DNA of 64,000 nucleotides from UBA12191 sp009937185 (GTDB taxonomy: Bacteria > Planctomycetota > UBA8108 > UBA1146). Of this stretch, positions 16,007 through 25,410 are shown piece by piece. Within the stretch, counting starts at the first letter, position 1. The number at the start of each line of letters is the position of its first letter. Location of the stretch: contig CALJGL010000013.1 of the NCBI GenBank assembly GCA_938075155.1, forward strand, positions 1 through 64,000, given 5' to 3'. The translations under genes and the position numbers were made by a program. The notes under the pieces were generated by a model. It saw nothing but the letters and a program-made list of their open reading frames with translations, had not been told where the DNA came from and did not search any database.

Positions 16007-18424
16007 TTAAAGACTTTCGGGTTCCGTCTCTTTCTTGTCCGGTGATTCATTCTCAATCTTGTTGTATTGAGGAATCGTTGAAAGCTCTGTTCCTAGGCTG
16101 GCCAATATGTCAACGATGGCCGCTTGCAGTTGAAGATCTTCTACGAAGTCACATGCGAACTGTTGTCCTCGTCGATCTTCTTCACGACGACGGAGCCGAC
16201 TTCTGAGACCATTGCGGGCGTCTTCTTCGGTGACACCCGAATCTTTGTATCCTGCGAGCCAGTCAGCGAATCCGGGGTATTCCAGGCCATTTTCTCCCGT
16301 ACCTTCGAGGATGATTTTTGAAATCAGTTCCTCATTTTCTTCTGCGTGCACATCTATCCAGACTTTGAAGGCTTCTTCGTCGATCATTTTTCCAACGGCT
16401 TCGGCTCTCCAAAGAGGAATCTCTTTCAAGCTCACTTCGAGATCAGGAGAAACGCCACCTTCTGCGATAATCTTTCCGTCGGAGTCTCTTTCGGTGTGAA
16501 TCGAGCGACCACTCGGGAGGTAGTAGCGTTGAACGGTGAGACGAAGAGTCGATTCTCCACCGAGGAGAGTTTGAATCTGTCGGGACATGGGAAGAAGTCT
16601 TTGAACACTTCCCTTGCCGTATGACTTTTTACCGATCAGTTTCGCACGCTTGAAATCTTGTAGTGCACCTGAAACGATCTCTGACGCACTGGCACTGGAT
16701 TCGTCAACTAGGACTACCATGGGGTAATCCTGACGTTTTCCTTCTGTGGCAAAGCGTTCCGAGTTTTCAAAGATGCCGCTTTTTGATTTTTGAGCGACGA
16801 TCGGCATTGAGGTGTCGTCGACAAACTCGTCCACAAGCTTGACCGCAGATTCAAGATATCCACCGGGGTTTCTTCGCAGGTCAAGGATCAAAGCGCGCAT
16901 GCCCTTGGTTTCGAGATCATCGAGGGCCGCAAACACTTCTTCGACAGCCGTATCTCCAAACTGAGCCAATGACACGTATCCGATGTCTCCCGGAAGCATT
17001 TGATGGAGTACTGAGTCGAGCTGGATCGTTTCCCGAGTCACGATAAAGTCTCGGGCTTCTCTCCAGCCTCTACGAACCACTTTGAGGGTTACAGGCGTCC
17101 CGGGCTTTCCTTTGAGGCCCTTGACGATTTCATCGAGTGGTTTTCCCTTCGTGGGAATCCCGTCAACTTCGACGACGAGGTCATCGCTGATCATACCTTC
17201 GCGATAGGCGGGGCCTTTGTAGATGGGGCGAATGATTTTTAGAGTATCGGTATCGAGGTCCTTCTGAACTTGTGCGCCAATCCCGGCGTAAATCCCGCTG
17301 ATACCTTCGTAGAATTCTTTTGTATCATCGACGTCCATGAAAGATGAGAAGGGATCAAGGCTGGCGACCATTCCCTTGGCCGCTTCGCTGATCAGTTCTT
17401 CTTCGTCAACCAAGGCTGGATCGACATAGAATCGCTGGATGCGCTGAAGCAGCTCGTCGAGGAGAGGATGTCCGCCACTGTTTCGAGAGCCCCGTCTTTG
17501 AAGTCTCTGAATCTGTACATCCTTATCAGAGATCGCTTTTTCCAGAGACAGGATTTCTAACTGGGCGGCTGCCATTCTTCGTGACGCTTCCAGTTCCTTT
17601 TCTGCATCTGTTTCAGGGGGGCTGGCATCTTGTTCATTTTCGATCGCTCGAAGAAGATTGTCTTGGGCAAGAAGCAAGCGTGCGAGTGTTCCCTGGCGAG
17701 ATGGCTCCAACTCTATGGATCTCAGCACCCGTTTCACATCCCCGTCCATGAAGCCGAGTTCTGCGAGGACGAGTGCTGCCCCAGTTCGTGCTACAGAGTC
17801 ATCGACCGTGAGGAGTGGTTGTAGAAGAGCTCTCGTTTCAGAGCGATCCTTCGACACCTTGTAGAGAGCACGGCCTAATTCGATTCTTAGAAGAGCATCT
17901 CCTTTGAGATTCTCGATCATTCCTCGAAGGCCTTCTGTGGTCTTTTTGTCATTGAACTCTCCCAATAGGTAGAGAGCGGAGCTGCGTTCTGAAGAGTTGT
18001 TGTCGGCGTTATTCACGATCTTGAGTAAAACGTCGCGTATGCCGTCGAGCTCGCCTAGCGAGAGCAGTGCTTTTGCTCCCATCAATTGGACTCCCGTATT
18101 TTCATGGCCGAGAAGCCCTTGAATCTCACCGATGGAGGCGTCACCAAGACGTTCTAATTCGGTGGATCCCTTCCAGATTTGATCCAGATCACCTCCGGCG
18201 TGTCGATCGACAATTTTGCTGACCTTGCCGTCCGAATACGGCGCGACTGCAGCATGGCTTTCAGTGGTCGAGGAAGACAAGATTCCGAGGATCAGAATCC
18301 CGCAGAGGAGCCAGCCTGAAACTGAAAATACAAACGCAGGAATACCCGTTTGAGCGGATCTCGAGATCTCGGATCGTGAGTCAGATGCGTTTTGAGTTGG
18401 AATCTTGGACCAGAGAAATGGCAT
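16007..18424 (-). CDS. HEAT-repeat and PDZ containing S41 (C-terminal processing) protease
   Basis: This 805-residue protein has a membrane anchor or uncleaved signal (about residues 30-52), an array of HEAT-like helices (about 80-245), a short coiled coil (about 275-310), the helical S41 prodomain (RIQRFYVDPALVDEEEL), a PDZ domain (about 375-450) and the protease core. The catalytic Ser lies in DESSASASE (about residue 579) and the Lys in SYGKGS (about 604), the Ser-Lys dyad of Ctp enzymes. It should act outside the inner membrane on C-termini of envelope proteins. The ATG at 18424 is favoured over 18472 because AAGGGGG sits just before it. The N-terminal HEAT array is unusual for Ctp proteases and may recruit substrates. 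Confidence 0.9.
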   Translation of the reverse strand: MPFLWSKIPTQNASDSRSEISRSAQTGIPAFVFSVSGWLLCGILILGILSSSTTESHAAVAPYSDGKVSKIVDRHAGGDLDQIWKGSTELERLGDASIGEIQGLLGHENTGVQLMGAKALLSLGELDGIRDVLLKIVNNADNNSSERSSALYLLGEFNDKKTTEGLRGMIENLKGDALLRIELGRALYKVSKDRSETRALLQPLLTVDDSVARTGAALVLAELGFMDGDVKRVLRSIELEPSRQGTLARLLLAQDNLLRAIENEQDASPPETDAEKELEASRRMAAAQLEILSLEKAISDKDVQIQRLQRRGSRNSGGHPLLDELLQRIQRFYVDPALVDEEELISEAAKGMVASLDPFSSFMDVDDTKEFYEGISGIYAGIGAQVQKDLDTDTLKIIRPIYKGPAYREGMISDDLVVEVDGIPTKGKPLDEIVKGLKGKPGTPVTLKVVRRGWREARDFIVTRETIQLDSVLHQMLPGDIGYVSLAQFGDTAVEEVFAALDDLETKGMRALILDLRRNPGGYLESAVKLVDEFVDDTSMPIVAQKSKSGIFENSERFATEGKRQDYPMVVLVDESSASASEIVSGALQDFKRAKLIGKKSYGKGSVQRLLPMSRQIQTLLGGESTLRLTVQRYYLPSGRSIHTERDSDGKIIAEGGVSPDLEVSLKEIPLWRAEAVGKMIDEEAFKVWIDVHAEENEELISKIILEGTGENGLEYPGFADWLAGYKDSGVTEEDARNGLRSRLRRREEDRRGQQFACDFVEDLQLQAAIVDILASLGTELSTIPQYNKIENESPDKKETEPESL

Positions 18425-18776
18425 GGGGCCCCCTTCATGGTGGAGCAGGTGTGGGTCCTTGAAAATTTCCATGACGACCTAGGCTGGTCATTCCTTGGGA
18501 AGTGGCTGAAGTATAGCCCCTCAACGCCAGAAGAACCAGAACAGCCATTTTCGGGGGGAGACTGTCTGATCAGAGAGCAGGAGGGCTGAGGCTTTTACTC
18601 AAAATCGTTGACGAGGCCTCCTGAAGAAGATGATTCTACGCAGCGTTCAGAACTCGGTACTCAGAACTCGGTATTCAGAAGAGTTTGCTCAACAAGTACG
18701 AAATTTATCCGCAGACCGACAGAATACGATTTCTGTCGGGAATGTGCGGGTTACCACTGAAACGCAGGAGTCACTC

Positions 18777-20480
18777 ATGGCGTTCCGTCTATTTTCCGGG
18801 GATTTGGCAGGGTTTCAGGGACGTATTGTCGAAGTCGAGGTCGATCTGATCCCTGCTTTGCCGGCATTTGTCATCACGGGTTTACCGGGCCCCGGGATAC
18901 GAGAATCTCGACAGCGTATTCGTTCTGCGCTCGAGAATTCGGGGTTCGTCTTTCCCGACCGTCATCGCATCGTGATCAATTTGGCTCCGGCCGCACGGGC
19001 CAAGGACGGATCGACACTCGATTTGGCGATCGCTATCGGAATTTTGGTCGAGAGTGGCCAAATATCAAGATCGAGACTTCGTAATCAGGCTTTCGTGGGT
19101 GAACTGGCTTTGGATGGAAGAATCCGATCGATCAGAGGAGGTTTGAGCATCATTCGTGCGATTGCCGAGCATTCGGTCATGAAGAAGGTGGATTTCGTCG
19201 AACCCGAAAAAGAGCTACCCGCTCCTCGTATCTATGTGCCTGCTCGATATGTGACCTTGGCGAAGGAAGTCGTGAGATTCCCAATTCAAATTGGAGCTGC
19301 CATATGTTTGGAGCAGGTGGTCCATGAGTTAAAGGAGACGAGTACAGAGTTAAAGGAGACGAGTACAGAGTTTCACCAGACTGAAGATCCTAATACTAGG
19401 GCGGAGTCTGTGGGGAGTGATCACGAGTGCGAGAAGCGGGACTTGTCTTCGTTTCCGGATATGTCCGAGGTTCAAGGACAGATACGAGGAAGAAGAGCTC
19501 TCGAAATCTGTGCTGCTGGAGAGCATCCTCTCTTATTGGTGGGCCCCCCCGGTTGTGGGAAATCGATGTTGGCTCGCCGATTACAGGGACTCCTGCCGAG
19601 ATTAAGTCGCGAACATGCCCTCGAGGTTTTTCAGGTGACAGAACTGTCGGGAGAATCTTCGCTAGATGATTCTCAACCGTGGAGCGCGACTCCACGCTCT
19701 TCTGAAGAGTGTTCCGTTGAGTGGAGCGAGGGATCGATATCGACGACATTTCTCAATACGAAGTGCCCATTTCGCTCACCTCACCACAGCATCACAGCGG
19801 CGGGATTAATAGGAGGGGGATCCCCTCCTATTCCTGGAGAAATCTCGAGAGCTCATAGGGGAATCTTGTTTCTGGATGAGTTTCCTGAACTTTCTGCCGC
19901 AACTCTTGAAGCATTGAGGGAGCCTCTTGAGGAGGGCAGCATCACTTTGTCGCGGGCGAGTGGAACGATGACATTCCCTGGAGAGTTTTTATTGATCGCC
20001 GCGATGAACCCTTGTCCTTGTGGAGGAGGGGGGCGCAAAAAGTGTCGTTGTCGAGCCGCTGATCACCAAAGATATTCTCGACGTTTGTCGGAGCCTCTCT
20101 TGGATCGATTTGATCTTCGTGTGGTTTTGGAAAGGGAGCCCGTTTCCTTTTTGTCAGATGAACTTTCTTCCACAGCAGTGGAATCTTCCGCTCAGATTCT
20201 GGAGAGAGTTCTTGTGGCTCGCCAGCAAATGACTCGTCGGGCACAACCGGGGACCAATCGATCTTTGGAATGGGCAGATCGGGATCGCTGGCTGCGTCTC
20301 CGTCCTGGAGGGCGAAGTCTCTTACGTCAGATCGAGTCTGAGAATGTCTTTTCAATCCGCTCTTGGACTCGATTTCTCAGAGTCTCCCGGACAATTGCAG
20401 ATTTGGCAGGAAAAGAAGATATCGGTGAGGCTGAACTCTTGGAGGCGCTTTCTCTCAGGTCGGAACAAGTCACCGGATAG
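18777..20480 (+). CDS. comM: Mg-chelatase-like AAA+ ATPase, ComM/YifB family
   Basis: Residues 1-170 form the ChlI-like N-terminal domain (GLPGPGIRESRQRIRSAL, INLAPA..AKDGSTLDLAIA split over two segments). The AAA+ core has Walker A GPPGCGKSM and Walker B GILFLDEFPEL, CPFRSPHHS and the cysteine-rich AMNPCPCGG. ComM is a helicase that drives branch migration during natural transformation, which fits the type IV pilus genes in this window. The ATG at 18777 was chosen because AGGAG lies six bases upstream; an open frame extends back to 18630. Residues around 185-200 contain a duplicated seven-residue segment (LKETSTE) in a linker. Confidence 0.92.
   Translation: MAFRLFSGDLAGFQGRIVEVEVDLIPALPAFVITGLPGPGIRESRQRIRSALENSGFVFPDRHRIVINLAPAARAKDGSTLDLAIAIGILVESGQISRSRLRNQAFVGELALDGRIRSIRGGLSIIRAIAEHSVMKKVDFVEPEKELPAPRIYVPARYVTLAKEVVRFPIQIGAAICLEQVVHELKETSTELKETSTEFHQTEDPNTRAESVGSDHECEKRDLSSFPDMSEVQGQIRGRRALEICAAGEHPLLLVGPPGCGKSMLARRLQGLLPRLSREHALEVFQVTELSGESSLDDSQPWSATPRSSEECSVEWSEGSISTTFLNTKCPFRSPHHSITAAGLIGGGSPPIPGEISRAHRGILFLDEFPELSAATLEALREPLEEGSITLSRASGTMTFPGEFLLIAAMNPCPCGGGGRKKCRCRAADHQRYSRRLSEPLLDRFDLRVVLEREPVSFLSDELSSTAVESSAQILERVLVARQQMTRRAQPGTNRSLEWADRDRWLRLRPGGRSLLRQIESENVFSIRSWTRFLRVSRTIADLAGKEDIGEAELLEALSLRSEQVTG
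19329..19370 (+). repeat. Two tandem copies of a 21-bp unit inside comM
   Basis: A 21-base unit starting with TTAAAGGAGACGAG is repeated exactly twice, in frame, adding one LKETSTE heptad to the linker between the N-terminal and AAA+ domains. Confidence 0.9.
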
Positions 20481-20722
20481 GTCGAGTCCGCTCATGAATG
20501 AGGGCTGAACAGGGAGCGAGGTGCTCCCTCGAATCCATGCGAGGATCAGAGAGGACGAAACCGTGGAGTCTTCGAGAGTGGCGGTCGAGAATGTCGCAGA
20601 ATTCTACCCGAAGCTTCCTCAACATGGATTGGCACTGGGGCTCAGAAATCGATACCCTCTAGGGAGAACCCCTAACTTCATGAGCAGCCAAATTTCATGG
20701 ACGCAGGTCGACCAACCAAGGA

Positions 20723-21853
20723 ATGAAAGTTGAATCGGTGACAGATCTCGTAACTCCTCCTTCACGACCGCTGGGTACGTCGTCCTCTTCAACTGAAGAG
20801 GGGACAGTCCAGACATGGCCCCAGAAATTGAAACTGGGATCTTTGGAATTGGAGACACCGGTTCTTCAAGCGCCGATTGCTGGATTTACCGATCTCGTTT
20901 TTCGCCGACTGGTTCGCGAACTGGGTGGGTGTGGTTTGATGTACACAGAGATGGTCTCTGCGGGGGGTTGGGTCAAAGGGACTATTTCTCCGGAGCGTCT
21001 CTTTGGAGTCGAAGATGAGCCTCGCCCATTGGGAGTGCAACTTTGGGATCGTGAGCCGGAGATGGTCGAAGAAGCCGCACGACGTCTGGTTGATCTGGGG
21101 ATCTCTATTATCGATCTCAACTTTGGCTGCCCCAAAAAACGAATCATGGGCAAGCAGGGTGCCGGTGCAACGCTCCTGAGAGATCCCGCGACGATTGCAA
21201 GAATGGTAGAAGCGACCGTGCGAGGGGCCGGAGAGGTTCCCGTAACAGCAAAAATACGATTGGGTCCTCAACAAGAATCGATCACTGCTTGTGACGTGGC
21301 GAGAGCAGTGGAGAGTGCGGGCGCCGTCGGTCTTACCGTTCATGGAAGAACGGCGAAAGATGGGTACGGAATACCCGTCAATCATTCTAGGATACGAGAA
21401 GTTGTTGAAACGGTTTCGATACCAGTCATCGCCAATGGAGATGTCTCATCTGCGGAGAGTGCGTTAGAGGCTCTGAAAAATACCGGTGCGGCTGGCGTGA
21501 TGGTGGCACGAAGATGCCTCAGTGCCCCGTGGGTGTTCCGTGAGATTACGGCAGCCCTGCGTGGAGAACCGATTCCTGCCCCTCCTGAACTGGAGGAACA
21601 GAAAGAACAACTTCTGCGGCATCATGGACAACTGGTGGAACTCCATGGAGATCCATTCGGAACCGTATTGATGCGGAAATTCGCAGCCCGGTATCTGGGT
21701 GGGATACCTGGCGCCAGAGCATTTCGTTCAGAAATCACAGTAGCGAAGGACGCGGAAGATTTCCGTCGAATCGTTGCCGAACTTTTTCCCACTCATGCAG
21801 AGGTGGTTGCCCTCGAAGAAGATGAGGGTTTACAGGAGGAAAGTTGCTCTTGA
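20723..21853 (+). CDS. dus: tRNA-dihydrouridine synthase
   Basis: Dus reduces uridines in tRNA with FMN and NADPH. The TIM-barrel protein shows QAPIAGFTD, the catalytic cysteine in NFGCPKKRIMGKQGAG, the K-I-R-L-G strand, VHGRTAKDGY and IANGDV. Residues 1-35 precede family homology and are Ser/Thr-rich; the ATG at 20723 is directly preceded by AAGGA, so the true start may differ. The C-terminus has an acidic extension. The class (DusB-like) fits the sequence best but is not certain. The 240 bases before the gene hold only a perfect AGGGAGC/GCTCCCT hairpin (20511-20529) without a U-tract. Confidence 0.92.
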   Translation: MKVESVTDLVTPPSRPLGTSSSSTEEGTVQTWPQKLKLGSLELETPVLQAPIAGFTDLVFRRLVRELGGCGLMYTEMVSAGGWVKGTISPERLFGVEDEPRPLGVQLWDREPEMVEEAARRLVDLGISIIDLNFGCPKKRIMGKQGAGATLLRDPATIARMVEATVRGAGEVPVTAKIRLGPQQESITACDVARAVESAGAVGLTVHGRTAKDGYGIPVNHSRIREVVETVSIPVIANGDVSSAESALEALKNTGAAGVMVARRCLSAPWVFREITAALRGEPIPAPPELEEQKEQLLRHHGQLVELHGDPFGTVLMRKFAARYLGGIPGARAFRSEITVAKDAEDFRRIVAELFPTHAEVVALEEDEGLQEESCS

Positions 21854-21866
21854 AAAATCGTCCACG

Positions 21867-23228
21867 ATGAAACTGGTCGTCGCCATCGCTGTTGGCATGC
21901 GTCATAAAGACGTTCCCCAAATGTCTTGCCTCAACGATTTCTTGAATCAGGGGTCGGTTTCTTCCATCACGTCTCCATTGCCTGCTGTCACCACGACTGC
22001 TCAAGCATCGATGCTGACGGGAGAGACTCCAGCACGGCATGGCATCGTTGGTAATGGCTGGTATCACAGAAATACAAAAGAAATCAGATTTTGGCTCCAG
22101 GCTAGAACCTTGATAGAAGCACCGACATTCATTGATGTCTTACAGGCAGAAGGCTACACGGTCGCCAATCTTTTCTGGTGGTTCAATATGGGAAGTGGGG
22201 CTCGTTGGAGTTTGACTCCTCGGCCGGAGTACCCGGCTGATGGACGAAAAATTCCTTCCGTTTATGGAGAACCCCCTGAGCTTCCGGTGAATCTCCAGGA
22301 TCAACTCGGAACCTTCCCGCTGTTTGATTTTTGGGGACCGCGTGCCGGTATTACCTCGACACGCTGGATTGTCGATGCCGCATTGAAAGTGGCCCAAGAC
22401 AGTGACCCCGACGTTCTTGTGGTCTATTTGCCCCATCTCGACTACGACGATCAGCGATTCGGCCCCGATTCTTCTGAAGGACAGCGATCCAGAAAAGAAC
22501 TCGATGTCGAACTGTCACGACTTCTTGAAGGTTGCCGGGGAAAAGGCGCAGAGGCGATGGTCCTCTCTGAATATGGAATTGAAAATGTTCAGCAACCCGT
22601 GTTTGTGAATCGTCAACTGGCTGAGAGCGGCGACCTCCAAGTTCAGATCACCTCCCATGGAGATATTCTCGACGTTCACAGGAGTCGAGCGTTCGCTGTT
22701 TGCGATCACCAATTGGCTCATGTCTATGTCTCTGACCCGGCGGATATCTCGAGAGTTCGTCAGCAACTCTCAGGAGTCGAGGGTGTTGATAGAGTGCTCG
22801 ACCATGAAGCACTCAAAGTCGAGGGTTTAGATCATCCCCGCAGCGGCGATTTGGTTTTGATCGCTGAGCCGGGCTGTTGGTTCGCGTACCCATGGTGGCT
22901 GGATGAGTCGAGAGCCCCGGACTTTGCTCGTACTGTGGATATTCACCGGAAACCTGGATTTGACCCTGCCGAGTTGTTTTTGGATCCGGATATAAGTTGG
23001 CCTACTCTCAAAGTGGGACTCAAACTCTTAGGCAAGAAGTTAGGGTTTCGAAATCTAATGGATGTGATCTCTACCGATCCTCGTCAAGTCAGAGGAAGTC
23101 ATGGTCGTCGTGTCGAAAAAGAGGCAAATGGACCTGTTCTTGTGCGATCATGGGCGCAAGATCAGAAGAGACTGACAGCAGAGAATATTTTTGACGAAAT
23201 TCTCGCAAAGGTTCGCGGGAGCGTTTAA
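21867..23228 (+). CDS. Alkaline-phosphatase-superfamily phosphodiesterase (NPP-like) with altered metal motif
   Basis: The N-terminal half has the nucleotide-pyrophosphatase pattern: LPAVTTTAQASMLTG with the nucleophilic Thr, P-x-RHGI-V-GN, and YLPHLDYDDQRFGP, which supplies an Asp and a His for metal. In the position of the classic SDHG metal motif this protein has SEYG (22566-22577), so one zinc site may be changed. A FAVCDHQLAHVYV segment downstream could give other ligands. The substrate is unknown. ATG 21867 is used since homology starts there; ATG 21822 and a non-ATG start near 21849 are possible. No signal peptide is seen, so a cytoplasmic role is likely. Confidence 0.75.
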   Translation: MKLVVAIAVGMRHKDVPQMSCLNDFLNQGSVSSITSPLPAVTTTAQASMLTGETPARHGIVGNGWYHRNTKEIRFWLQARTLIEAPTFIDVLQAEGYTVANLFWWFNMGSGARWSLTPRPEYPADGRKIPSVYGEPPELPVNLQDQLGTFPLFDFWGPRAGITSTRWIVDAALKVAQDSDPDVLVVYLPHLDYDDQRFGPDSSEGQRSRKELDVELSRLLEGCRGKGAEAMVLSEYGIENVQQPVFVNRQLAESGDLQVQITSHGDILDVHRSRAFAVCDHQLAHVYVSDPADISRVRQQLSGVEGVDRVLDHEALKVEGLDHPRSGDLVLIAEPGCWFAYPWWLDESRAPDFARTVDIHRKPGFDPAELFLDPDISWPTLKVGLKLLGKKLGFRNLMDVISTDPRQVRGSHGRRVEKEANGPVLVRSWAQDQKRLTAENIFDEILAKVRGSV

Positions 23229-23273
23229 GCGTTGAGAGTTTGTTCGCCATGATGATCCTCGGGAGGAGATTGC

Positions 23274-24002
23274 ATGTTTGATATGAGTTGGATCCATGAT
23301 CCCAATGCCTGGGTGGCTCTCGCGACTCTGACCGTCATGGAGATTGTCTTGGGGATTGATAACATCATCTTCATTGCCATCCTTGCCGGACGACTTCCCG
23401 AAGAAAAAAGAGACAACGCCCGACGTCTGGGATTGATCCTCGCCATGGTGTCTAGGATCGGATTACTTTTCTCGATTTCGTGGTTACTGACTCTCCAAGA
23501 TGGCCTCTTTTCGATCATGGATCACAGTTTTTCCGGCAAAGATCTCATCCTGATCACCGGGGGATTGTTTTTGCTTGGTAAAGCCACTCACGAGATCCAT
23601 GAAAAGATGGAGGGTGAAGTCGCACAAGAACAAGATGAGGTCAAGGCTGTCAGCTTCACGTCTATTATTGTTCAGATAGGGTTGTTGGATATCGTCTTTA
23701 GCATCGACTCCGTGATCACCGCAGTGGGAATGGCAGAGCACATCGCGGTGATGGTCTTAGCGGTCGTTCTTTCGGTCATGGTGATGTTGGCATTCAGTGG
23801 AGTGGTCTCGCGATTCGTGGATCGACATCCCACAGTGAAAGTGTTGGCCTTGTCATTCTTGATGCTCATCGGCTTAGCATTGGTCGCTGAGGGGTGGCAC
23901 TTTGAGATTCCAAAGGGCTACATTTATTTTGCTATGGGTTTTTCTGCGGTCGTCGAAGGTATCAATCTAAAGGTTCGATCTGCCCGAAAGAAAAAGCTAT
24001 AG
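23274..24002 (+). CDS. TerC family integral membrane protein
   Basis: TerC proteins have seven or more helices with conserved acidic residues inside the membrane. Here VMEIVLGIDNIIFIAIL and VQIGLLDIVFSIDSVITAVG (each shown in part) carry the family's paired E/D residues in helices 1 and 5, and FLMLIGLALVAEG follows. Family members are linked to metal ion efflux, especially manganese, during protein secretion. Length is 242 aa. GGGAGGAG lies a few bases before the ATG. The stop overlaps the convergent dinB stop by six bases. Confidence 0.9.
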   Translation: MFDMSWIHDPNAWVALATLTVMEIVLGIDNIIFIAILAGRLPEEKRDNARRLGLILAMVSRIGLLFSISWLLTLQDGLFSIMDHSFSGKDLILITGGLFLLGKATHEIHEKMEGEVAQEQDEVKAVSFTSIIVQIGLLDIVFSIDSVITAVGMAEHIAVMVLAVVLSVMVMLAFSGVVSRFVDRHPTVKVLALSFLMLIGLALVAEGWHFEIPKGYIYFAMGFSAVVEGINLKVRSARKKKL

Positions 24003-25298
24003 CGTTTCTTCTTGATCAGATTTCTCGATAGCTGCTCCTTTTCCTCCTCCCGATTTTTCCGGAGGGGGAGACAGTAGAGATCCTCTTTTCAACGGAGGAA
24101 CCCTAGAATCAGATCGTGATTGATCGATTAAACCTGTGACCGTTGCATCTCTAGCGGGCTCCAGTTCTGAAATAAACATTTGTCCTTGAATCGGCTGCGA
24201 CGCATGGACCAATCCAGATACCCCCAACCCCAGGAGTCTTATGCCTTCGGCTTCCAGATCGACATGGGTGAGTAGTTCTCGCCCGGTATTATAGAGAGTG
24301 GCGGCGTCTATAAAGGGCGTATCCAAGGTCTTGCTTCTTGTCAGAGTCCTGAAGGAAGAAGCTCGAACCTTGAGCCGAACTGTGCGAGCTCTGAATCCTT
24401 GCTGTCGCATCGATTGGCATACTTCTTCAGCGGCATTGCGCAAGAATTTGTCGGAGTCGGAGCCCTTCATAATATCAACGGTAAATGTATTTTCGGTCGA
24501 GATCGATTTTGAAGATTCCGGTTCATGAACTTCCCTAGAGTCTCGACCGTGGGCTAATGCCCAAAGATGCTGGGCGCTTCTTTCTCCCCATCTTCGCATC
24601 AGAAATTCAAGTCCTGCATTTCGTAAATCTTCAATCCGGTGCAAGCCCAAGTCATTTAATTGACGAGTGGTTTTTGGACCCACTCCCCATATTTTTTGGA
24701 CAGGCAATGGATCGAGAAGTTCTTGAATTCCGTCAGGATCGACGACGGTCAATCCATCTGGTTTGTCGAGATCACTCGCTAATTTTGCGAGGAACTTATT
24801 CGGGGCAACTCCGATACTGACGGTTAAGCCACCCGTTTGCTCAAAAACCCTTTCTCTGATTTGGTGAGCGATGGCGATAGCCCCTCCATAGAGCTTCAAG
24901 GATCCTTCGATATCTAGAAATGCTTCGTCTACGGATAAAGGTTCTACAAGAGGGGTGAACTCTCTGAAAACTTGCATCACCTGGCGAGAAATCTCTCCAT
25001 ATCTCCCGCCTCGTGGTGATCGCCAGACACCCTCTGGGCAACGGCGCAGAGCTTCCGTGGAGGGCAGAGCAGAGTGGACTCCAAATTTCCGAGCTTCATA
25101 AGACGCCGTGGAAACGACACCCCGCGGGCCAGGGTGACCGATGATCAGCGGTAAACCTTTCAGGGAAGGATCGTCGAGCACCTCTACTGAGGCGAAGAAG
25201 GCATCCATGTCGGCATGGATGACCTTCCAGCGGGGATCCTGCCGATTTTCGGCTTCCTGAGGGTTCTGGTCGGGCTGGCGATTTTGGCTCTGGGTCAA
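23997..25298 (-). CDS. dinB: DNA polymerase IV (Y-family)
   Basis: This error-prone translesion polymerase shows HADMDAFFASVE with the first metal Asp, the steric gate region, SVDEAFLD with the catalytic Asp-Glu, the two helix-hairpin-helix thumb IWGVGPKTTRQL, and the little-finger domain. The C-terminus after about residue 390 is a low-complexity extension (PPPEKSGGGKG). There is no ATG near the conserved start except the metal-binding MDAFF itself. TTG 25298, preceded by AAGGA, gives a 433-residue protein; longer starts at 25412 or 25424 would overlap the divergent thrS gene and are less likely. No LexA-like box was recognised upstream. Confidence 0.9.
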   Translation of the reverse strand: MTQSQNRQPDQNPQEAENRQDPRWKVIHADMDAFFASVEVLDDPSLKGLPLIIGHPGPRGVVSTASYEARKFGVHSALPSTEALRRCPEGVWRSPRGGRYGEISRQVMQVFREFTPLVEPLSVDEAFLDIEGSLKLYGGAIAIAHQIRERVFEQTGGLTVSIGVAPNKFLAKLASDLDKPDGLTVVDPDGIQELLDPLPVQKIWGVGPKTTRQLNDLGLHRIEDLRNAGLEFLMRRWGERSAQHLWALAHGRDSREVHEPESSKSISTENTFTVDIMKGSDSDKFLRNAAEEVCQSMRQQGFRARTVRLKVRASSFRTLTRSKTLDTPFIDAATLYNTGRELLTHVDLEAEGIRLLGLGVSGLVHASQPIQGQMFISELEPARDATVTGLIDQSRSDSRVPPLKRGSLLSPPPEKSGGGKGAAIEKSDQEETL

Positions 25299-25410
25299 CG
25301 GGACGTCCTTTTCATTTGAAATAGTCCTCGATAGCAGGCGGAGGTCAAGATCCCGGTCCGATGGCGAAAAGTCAGCCTCATGGCTAGAATGCCAACCGAG
25401 AGGAATAACC

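Noticed and set aside
18640..18680. Short direct repeat TCAGAACTCGGTA before comM
   Set aside because: Two imperfect copies only, in non-coding sequence before the chosen start; no sign of a mobile element.
20521..20733. 70-codon GTG frame before dus
   Set aside because: Starts inside a hairpin, overlaps dus, has no recognisable feature.
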